A stretch of DNA of 6,989 nucleotides, taken from Synechococcaceae bacterium WB4_1_0192 (GTDB lineage Bacteria; Cyanobacteriota; Cyanobacteriia; PCC-6307; Cyanobiaceae). Position numbers and translations under genes: made by a program. Position 1 is the stretch's first letter. Every line of letters starts with the position of its first letter. Below, one piece after another: positions 1 through 4,613 of this stretch. The notes beneath the pieces are model-generated. The model did no database searches. It was given only the letters and a program-made list of their open reading frames with translations, and was not told the origin of the DNA. The stretch covers positions 1 through 6,989 of the forward strand of contig RFPK01000105.1 of assembly GCA_009926195.1 (NCBI GenBank). Direction: 5' to 3'.

Positions 1-1
1 C

Positions 2-991
2 AAGCCGCCTCAGGTGCTGCAGCTCAACAGAAAGGATGAGCAGGTGCGCCTCGAACGTGAGGCTGCCGAAGCGCGCGCCGCCGCCGATGCCGCCCTGGAG
101 CGCGCCGCCGCGCTCGAGAACGCGGCCCGTGCAGGCCGGGGTGAAGCCGCCGTGCCTGCACAGGCCCCGAGCCGTCCTGCGTCCGCACCCGCCCGCAGCG
201 ATGCCGACCTCTTCGACATGAGCGGCTTCGAGGGGATGAGCATGGCCGACCTGCTCGGCCCCGAGGAACGCCAAGGCCGCCGGGGCGGTACTGGGAGCGG
301 TGGTGCCCGCAAGGCACCGCCCCAGCCCGAACGTGCCGCCGTGCCCGCCCGCACCGTCGACGACTTCGATTTCGATGCTGACGCCTTCCTGGCAGCCCTT
401 GACGAACAGGAGTTCGTGGGCACCACCGGCGAGGTGGCCACCGGCACGGTGGTGGGTATCGAAAGCGATGGGGTCTATGTGGACATCGGCGGCAAGGCGC
501 CGGGGTTCATGCCCAAGAAGGAATGCGGCCTGGGGGTGATCACCAACCTCAAGGAGCGCTTCCCCCGCGGCACCGCCGTCGAGGTGCTGGTCACCCGTGA
601 GCAGAACGCCGATGGCATGGTCACCGTCAGCGCCCGCGCCCTGGCCCTGCGTCAGAGCTGGGAAAAGGTGCGCGCTCTGGAGAAGGAGGGCAAGGTGGTG
701 CAGGTCAAGGTGAATGGCTTCAACCGCGGCGGTGTCACCTGCGATCTGGAGGGCCTGCGCGGCTTTGGCCAGCTGCGCGATCTGCGCGAGGTGTTCGGTC
801 AGGGCGATCGCGTCAAGGCGCTGATCACCGAGCTGGATCCCGGTCGGGGCCGGATCGCCCTGAACACGGCACTGCTGGAGGGCCCCCCGGGTGAACTGCT
901 GATCGACCGCGACAAAGTGATGGCGGAAGCCGTCGATCGGGCCAACCGGGCGCGTAGCGTGCTGCGCCAGCAGGAACAGACCGCCGGATGA
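2..991 (+). CDS. rps1b: S1-domain RNA-binding protein, Rps1b/Nbp1-like (5' partial)
   Basis: This is a cyanobacterial ribosomal protein S1 homologue expected to bind single-stranded RNA, acting in translation or mRNA handling. The frame is open to the left edge, so the gene is probably cut; a GTG at 14 is only the first internal start candidate. Counting from that GTG (325 residues), residues 5-40 are an Ala/Arg/Glu-rich likely coiled coil, 45-115 a low-complexity linker and 115-132 an acidic patch. Residues 138-209 form a clear S1 domain (GVYVDIGGKAPGFMPKKECG). Residues 226-287 form a second, short S1 unit (VNGFNRGGVTCDLEGLRGF, then the stretch through GQGDRVKALITELDPGRGR). From memory the family has three S1 repeats; here the second appears fused to the end of the third (see findings). 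Its TGA overlaps the next start. The family call is strong; the exact cellular role is inferred. Confidence 0.88.
   Translation, partial: KPPQVLQLNRKDEQVRLEREAAEARAAADAALERAAALENAARAGRGEAAVPAQAPSRPASAPARSDADLFDMSGFEGMSMADLLGPEERQGRRGGTGSGGARKAPPQPERAAVPARTVDDFDFDADAFLAALDEQEFVGTTGEVATGTVVGIESDGVYVDIGGKAPGFMPKKECGLGVITNLKERFPRGTAVEVLVTREQNADGMVTVSARALALRQSWEKVRALEKEGKVVQVKVNGFNRGGVTCDLEGLRGFGQLRDLREVFGQGDRVKALITELDPGRGRIALNTALLEGPPGELLIDRDKVMAEAVDRANRARSVLRQQEQTAG
804..811. repeat. HIP1 octamer GCGATCGC
   Basis: A perfect copy of the highly iterated palindrome of cyanobacterial genomes, inside the S1-protein gene. Further perfect copies are at 1475-1482 and 1630-1637. Confidence 0.85.
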
Positions 992-1884
992 GTCAGGCCA
1001 TCGAGGCAGCCCCGCCGGTGACGGGGCCCATCCAGGCGGACTGGGAACTGGATTACTACTCGCGGCCGATCCTTGAGCCCGATGGCAAGAAGCGCTGGGA
1101 GCTGCTGATCTGCAGCTCCCCCCGTGACGGGGCGGCCTTTCGCTGGTGCCTGAACTGTCCGGCCGGCAGTGTGAACTCCAGCTGGCTGCGTCAGGCCCTG
1201 GAGCAGGCCCTCGCCGCCGCGACCGAACAGGGGTTTGCACCGCCGCGGCGGCTGCGTTGCTGGCGTGGCTCGATGCGGACGATGGTCCAGCGCGCCGCCG
1301 AACCACTCAGCCTGGAGGTGGTGCCCAGCCGGCGCTGCTACGCCCTGGTCGAGTGGCTTCAGGAGCGCATGGCCACGATCTATCCCAACGAGGAGGGGTT
1401 CATGGCGGGGCCACTGGCGCCACCGCCACTGCCGATTCAGCCCCTGGCCGTACCGCTGCCGGAAGCGGCCCGAGGCGATCGCTGGAGCTGGGCCTCGCTA
1501 CCGCTCGGCGCCCTGCGCGAGGCGGCCGACTGGGACGTGAGCTTCGCCGGCCTGGTGCCCCTCAGCAGCGAGCTCGACGATGAGGTGCTGGTGAGCGGGC
1601 TGCGCCTGTTCAGCACCAGCCGCTCCCTGGCGATCGCCGGCTGGCTCGCTGGCCTGGAACCCGTGCGGCTGGAGGTGGATGGCAACCAGCTGGTGCTGGA
1701 GGCCGGCATGGAAGACCGCTGGCTGCTCGGCAACCTGGAGAGCGAGGAGGCCGCCGCCGCCGCCGCTGCCTTCCGCAGCGCCCGCAGCCAGGCGGCGGGC
1801 ATCCAGTTCATCGCCGTGCAGAGCAGCGAGGATCAGCCGGGCTTCGATGGCTTCTGGATCCTCCGTGATCTGCCCGATGCCTGA
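988..1884 (+). CDS. Tab2/Atab2-family RNA-binding protein
   Basis: A 298-residue homologue of Chlamydomonas Tab2 and Arabidopsis ATAB2, which bind RNA and are needed for psaB translation and for photosystem assembly. In cyanobacteria it presumably acts in the cytoplasm on photosystem mRNAs (inference). Family landmarks run the full length: WELDYYSRPILEPDGKKRWE (19-38), PAGSVNSSWL (58-67), the basic stretch PRRLRCWRGSMRTMVQRA (86-103), VPSRRCYALVEWLQER (112-127), YPNEEGF (132-138), the SGLRLFSTSRSLAIAGWLAG region (203-222), EAGMEDRWLL (238-247), GIQFIAVQ (271-278) and C-terminal GFDGFWIL (285-292). The conserved WLL tripeptide of plant and algal proteins reads WIL here. The start is fixed by the ATGA overlap with the upstream S1 gene, implying translational coupling. 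Residues 255-261 are seven alanines encoded by a GCC repeat. The protein looks intact. Confidence 0.93.
   Translation: MSQAIEAAPPVTGPIQADWELDYYSRPILEPDGKKRWELLICSSPRDGAAFRWCLNCPAGSVNSSWLRQALEQALAAATEQGFAPPRRLRCWRGSMRTMVQRAAEPLSLEVVPSRRCYALVEWLQERMATIYPNEEGFMAGPLAPPPLPIQPLAVPLPEAARGDRWSWASLPLGALREAADWDVSFAGLVPLSSELDDEVLVSGLRLFSTSRSLAIAGWLAGLEPVRLEVDGNQLVLEAGMEDRWLLGNLESEEAAAAAAAFRSARSQAAGIQFIAVQSSEDQPGFDGFWILRDLPDA
1475..1482. repeat. HIP1 octamer GCGATCGC
   Basis: Perfect HIP1 palindrome inside the Tab2-family gene. Confidence 0.85.
1630..1637. repeat. HIP1 octamer GCGATCGC
   Basis: Second perfect HIP1 palindrome inside the Tab2-family gene, 148 bp from the previous one. Confidence 0.85.
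1750..1770 (+). repeat. GCC trinucleotide repeat (polyalanine)
   Basis: Five GCC units followed by GCT GCC encode seven consecutive alanines in the Tab2-family protein. They lie in a variable helix between the conserved EDRWLL and GIQFIAVQ blocks, so length changes by slippage would stay in frame and be tolerated. Confidence 0.75.
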
Positions 1885-1907
1885 GCGCACGCGACGCCAG
1901 CACCCCC

Positions 1908-2702
1908 ATGGCTGAAGCCGTCGATCCCCCCTTCGACCGACCGGATGCCGGCTTCAATGCCCTGGAGGGCTGGACCTGGGTGGGGTGCTACGGCGGCTAC
2001 TACCTCCAGGCCGACCTGCTCGCGGCGTTCGAGCACGGTTTCTTCACGCGCCAGTGGCAGGGGCGTGGCCCCGATGAACTGGCCGGCAGCATCAGCGCCG
2101 GTGTCAGCGTGCACCGGCCGCAGCAGGTGCACAGCGCCCTGGTGCTGTCGGCGGGCCAGGCCCTGGGTGAACCCTGGCCCGAGGCCGACGGCCTGGTGAG
2201 CGACCGCGGCGGCCAGAGTCTGTGGGTCTGCGGCGCTGACTGCACGCCGGTGCTGCTGGCGGATCCGGACAGCGGCCGTGTCGCCGCCTGCCATGCGGGC
2301 TGGCGTGGCGTGGCCGGCGGCATCCTGCTCGAGGCGATCGGTCAGCTTGAAGCCGCCGGCAGTCGGCGCGATCATCTGCTCGTGGCCCTGGGACCGGCCG
2401 TGAGCGGCCCCAATTACCAGGTGGACACCACTGTGGCCGAAGCGGTGGCCGCCGCCCTGCCGGGATCGCTGGCGGCCCTGGAGGCCTGCGGCGCCCTGGC
2501 GCCTGATCCGTTACCGGAGCGGCATCGCCTCGACATCCGCGCCGCCAGCCGCCGCCAGCTGGAACTGGCGGGGATCGCCAGCGACCGCATCGCCGTCTGT
2601 CCGCTGTGCACCGTGGCGGAACCGCTGCTGTTCCACTCCTGGCGCCGGGATCAGGTCAAGGCGGTCCAGTGGAGCGGCATCGTCTCCCAGCAGAGCGACT
2701 GA
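1908..2702 (+). CDS. pgeF: YfiH/PgeF family laccase-domain enzyme (LACC1-like)
   Basis: A 264-residue member of the multicopper polyphenol oxidase (YfiH/LACC1) fold. Known members are zinc enzymes with purine nucleoside phosphorylase or adenosine deaminase activity; E. coli PgeF also edits peptidoglycan precursors carrying L-Ser in place of L-Ala. Landmarks are HGFFTR (43-48), RPQQVHS (70-76), ADGLVSDR (93-100), CGADCTPVLLADP (108-120), AACHAGWRG (126-134), ALGPAVSGPNYQVD (160-173), RLDIRAASRRQLELAGI (207-223) and the CT...FHSWRRD ending (234-248). His75, Cys112 and His129 are the expected zinc ligands, matching E. coli H71, C107 and H124. The length is normal and nothing is missing. It starts 23 bp after the Tab2-family stop, without an obvious ribosome-binding site, so it is probably cotranscribed. 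The family is certain; which of the reported activities dominates here is not. Confidence 0.93.
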   Translation: MAEAVDPPFDRPDAGFNALEGWTWVGCYGGYYLQADLLAAFEHGFFTRQWQGRGPDELAGSISAGVSVHRPQQVHSALVLSAGQALGEPWPEADGLVSDRGGQSLWVCGADCTPVLLADPDSGRVAACHAGWRGVAGGILLEAIGQLEAAGSRRDHLLVALGPAVSGPNYQVDTTVAEAVAAALPGSLAALEACGALAPDPLPERHRLDIRAASRRQLELAGIASDRIAVCPLCTVAEPLLFHSWRRDQVKAVQWSGIVSQQSD

Positions 2703-2727
2703 GACCTGACCCCTCGGCGTTCAGGTC
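2703..2727. terminator. Possible bidirectional hairpin between convergent genes
   Basis: GACCTGA (2703-2709) and TCAGGTC (2721-2727) form a perfect 7-bp inverted repeat with an 11-nt loop. It starts right after the pgeF stop codon and includes the photolyase stop codon (2721-2723). Position between convergent genes suits transcription termination, but neither side has a T-run, so a classical intrinsic terminator is not established. Confidence 0.35.
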
Positions 2728-4166
2728 GATCCAGCCGTTCCTTCCTCCAGGTCCAGCGCCAGATCCAGGCTCAGTTGGCCGGGGGCACCGGCCCGACGGG
2801 CTGATCGCCGACGGGTGGGCGGCGCTGCCGCCGCAGACCCGTCGGCTGGAACGGCATCAACGGGGCGTCGACCGGGCTGGAACCAGCTCAGCAGCGCCCG
2901 CCAGTGGGCCGGATCCAGCTGATCAAGATCGAGGGCAGCAGGAAACAGCTCCGGCATCGCTGCCGGCAGGCGCGCCATGGCCGCGGAGGGATCCCTGATC
3001 GCCTGCATCGCCCACTGGTAGTGATCGATCGGACAGTCGCCATCGATCAGGTGGCGCATGAAATGCAGAGCGCCCCAGCGCCAGTCGATGCCGCAGAGAT
3101 TGGCCAGGAAGCTGGCGTAGATCGCCCGGCTGCGGAAATTGAGCTCCAGCCACCCCCCCTCGGCCGCCAGGCAGCGGGCAGCCGCATCCACGATCGGGAA
3201 GCCCGTGCGCCCCTGCCTCCAGGCGGCATAGAGCTCCGCCTCCAGGCCATCGGCAGGGGCGCCTTCGGCCAAGGGGACAGCGTCAACGTCGAAGGGAGTC
3301 CAGAGGGAGCTCTGCTCCAACTGGGGCAGATAGCGGAAGCGCTGATGCATGCCGGCACCCCAGCGCAGGCGGCTGATCAATTGCACGGCACTGCGCTGGC
3401 GCGTGCGCTCCTGACCCGCCAGACTCGCAAGCCGGTGGAGGCACAGGCGCGGGCTGATCACCCCGAATTTGAGATAGGGGCTGAGCCCGGTACTGACACG
3501 GGCGGAGGGGTAACTGAGCTCCCAGTAGTAGCGGCGTGAGGCGGGGCCCGTGCAGAAGGACTCCAGGCGCAGGAGCGCCGCCTCCGTCCCTGCAGCGGGC
3601 AGCGGCTTGCGATCCGGAGGCAGGCCAAGGTGCTGCAGGGTCGGGATCGGCAGATCTGGCAAGCACTCAGAGGGGGACGGCACGGCGACGCGGGTCGGCG
3701 CAGCCGGCGGGGCCTCCGTCATGGCACGGTGCCAGCGACGACTCCAGGCGGGATAGCCCAGCAGCGCATCACTGGCACCTGCCGGTTCGATCCACGTGAT
3801 CGGAATCGCCTCCATGGCCAGCCGGCGATTGACCGCCGCATCGCGCCAGCGACCGACCAATCGCTCACTGTCTGTGTGAGCAATCACGCGATCGGCGGCA
3901 GCAGCCTTGACGACAGCGACCAGCTCCGTGACCGGATCACCGCGGCGCACCAGCAGGCGACCACCGCGGCGGCGCAGATCCTGATCGAGGACGCGCAGGC
4001 TCTCCAGCAGAAAGGCGACGCGGGCGACCGCAGTTTCTGGATGAAACAGCAACGCCGGATCAAGAATGAACAGGGGCAGCACGGTGCCATGCCGGCAACC
4101 TTCAAGAAGCGGCTCGTGGTCAGCGAGGCGCAGGTCGCGGCGAAACCAGATCACGCTGCGGATCAT
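2721..4166 (-). CDS. Cryptochrome/photolyase-family flavoprotein
   Basis: Probably a blue-light-driven DNA repair enzyme, or a related cryptochrome, binding FAD. I chose the ATG at 4166 (481 residues) because homologues begin right at this block; an in-frame ATG at 4199 would add 11 atypical residues and overlap the abrB promoter. The N-terminal alpha/beta antenna domain (about 4-130) opens with SVIWFRRDLRLADHEPL. The FAD-binding domain has STGLSPYLKFG (225-235), LISRLRW (263-269), WRQGRTGFPIVDAA (316-329), IDWRWG (360-365) and LIDGDCPIDHYQWAM (373-387). Where E. coli photolyase has WQW (Trp382), this protein has YQW (Tyr383), so the usual electron-transfer triad is altered. The common NP..Q...DP.G.YI..W.PEL ending is absent; after residue 388 comes a divergent Ala/Pro/Arg-rich tail containing QLSLDL (464-469). 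The family is clear; photolyase activity is uncertain. No clear ribosome-binding site is visible. Confidence 0.85.
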   Translation of the reverse strand: MIRSVIWFRRDLRLADHEPLLEGCRHGTVLPLFILDPALLFHPETAVARVAFLLESLRVLDQDLRRRGGRLLVRRGDPVTELVAVVKAAAADRVIAHTDSERLVGRWRDAAVNRRLAMEAIPITWIEPAGASDALLGYPAWSRRWHRAMTEAPPAAPTRVAVPSPSECLPDLPIPTLQHLGLPPDRKPLPAAGTEAALLRLESFCTGPASRRYYWELSYPSARVSTGLSPYLKFGVISPRLCLHRLASLAGQERTRQRSAVQLISRLRWGAGMHQRFRYLPQLEQSSLWTPFDVDAVPLAEGAPADGLEAELYAAWRQGRTGFPIVDAAARCLAAEGGWLELNFRSRAIYASFLANLCGIDWRWGALHFMRHLIDGDCPIDHYQWAMQAIRDPSAAMARLPAAMPELFPAALDLDQLDPAHWRALLSWFQPGRRPVDAVPADGSAAAAPPTRRRSARRAGAPGQLSLDLALDLEEGTAGST

Positions 4167-4192
4167 GCTGCCGATCAGGCGCTGTACGCACC

Positions 4193-4221
4193 TTGCCATT
4201 CAGCCGGCAGGGTGTAACAAT
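4193..4221 (+). promoter_or_regulatory. Candidate extended -10 promoter for abrB
   Basis: TTGCCA (4193-4198, one mismatch to TTGACA), a 17-bp spacer and AACAAT (4216-4221, four of six to TATAAT) preceded by TG at 4213-4214. Transcription would begin near 4228, giving a leader of about 20 nt. Prediction by eye only. Confidence 0.45.
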
Positions 4222-4234
4222 GCAGATGTTGCAT
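4220..4234. promoter_or_regulatory. Palindrome ATGCA-N5-TGCAT, possible operator
   Basis: A perfect 5-bp inverted repeat around GATGT lies over the predicted abrB -10 and start site. It is in the only intergenic region shared by the divergent photolyase and abrB genes. Its position fits an operator, possibly for autoregulation, but the arms are short and no protein is assigned. Confidence 0.3.
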
Positions 4235-4247
4235 AAGTGTTGTCCTG

Positions 4248-4613
4248 ATGCTCACCGGAGCCGACCTCCTGGCCAAAGTCAAGGAACTTGGCGATGCCAG
4301 CAAATCCGACATCGTGCGCGCCTGCGGCTACGTCTCCACCAAGAAGGACGGCACCGAGCGCCTGAACTTCACGGCCTTCTACGAAGCCCTCCTCAACGCC
4401 AAAGGCGTCGAGTTCGGCGGCGGCCCCTCCAAGGTAGGCAAGGGAGGCCGCAAACTGAGCTTCTCCACCAAGGTTCAGTTCAACGGCAACCTGATGGTGG
4501 GCAAGGCCTACACCGCCCTGCTTGACCTCAAGCCCGGCGACGAGTTCGAGATCAAGCTGGGGCGCAAGCAGATCCGCCTGGCGCCCCTGGGCTCCAGCGA
4601 CGACGAAGAGTGA
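4248..4613 (+). CDS. cyAbrB transcriptional regulator (AbrB-like)
   Basis: A 121-residue cyanobacterial AbrB regulator of the clade containing Synechocystis Sll0359 and Sll0822, nucleoid-associated regulators of carbon/nitrogen balance, hydrogenase and photosynthesis genes. The conserved N-terminal block is MLTGADLLAKVKELGD (1-16), SKSDIVRACGYVSTKKDG (18-35) and LNFTAFYEALLNAKG (39-53). A GGP..VGKGGRKL linker (58-70) follows, then the AbrB-like DNA-binding segment with GNLMVGKAYTALLDLKPGDE (80-99) and FEIKLGRKQIRLAP (100-113), and an acidic end (DDEE). Cys26 is the only cysteine; the single cysteine of Synechocystis AbrB2 is reported to be glutathionylated, so redox control is plausible. Here the DNA-binding module is C-terminal, unlike Bacillus AbrB. 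No Shine-Dalgarno is visible. The last 62 bp overlap the convergent dehydrogenase gene. Which of the two cyAbrB paralogues it matches is not decided. Confidence 0.95.
   Translation: MLTGADLLAKVKELGDASKSDIVRACGYVSTKKDGTERLNFTAFYEALLNAKGVEFGGGPSKVGKGGRKLSFSTKVQFNGNLMVGKAYTALLDLKPGDEFEIKLGRKQIRLAPLGSSDDEE

Noticed and set aside
1833..2375. A 180-codon - strand open frame opposite pgeF
   Set aside because: Shadow of a complete YfiH-family gene; composition is explained by the complementary strand.
2721..3015. A frameshift destroying the photolyase C-terminus
   Set aside because: The alternative minus-strand frames contain no remnant of the missing motif, and the reading frame stays open to a stop next to the neighbouring gene.
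2904..3539. A 211-codon + strand open frame opposite the photolyase gene
   Set aside because: Antisense shadow: it reads through the reverse complement of conserved FAD-binding blocks and shows no family motif of its own.
4167..4199. Upstream ATG at 4199 as the photolyase start
   Set aside because: It adds 11 residues with no family resemblance and would overlap the predicted abrB -35; homologues start at the ATG at 4166.
3630..4217. A 195-codon + strand open frame opposite the photolyase gene
   Set aside because: It lies wholly in the shadow of a well-supported gene in GC-rich DNA, has no recognisable domain and would overlap the divergent promoter.
4167..4247. NtcA site (GTA-N8-TAC) or cyanobacterial LexA box in the divergent region
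   Set aside because: GTA at 4214-4216 is followed eight bases later by GAT, not TAC, and no LexA-like element is present.
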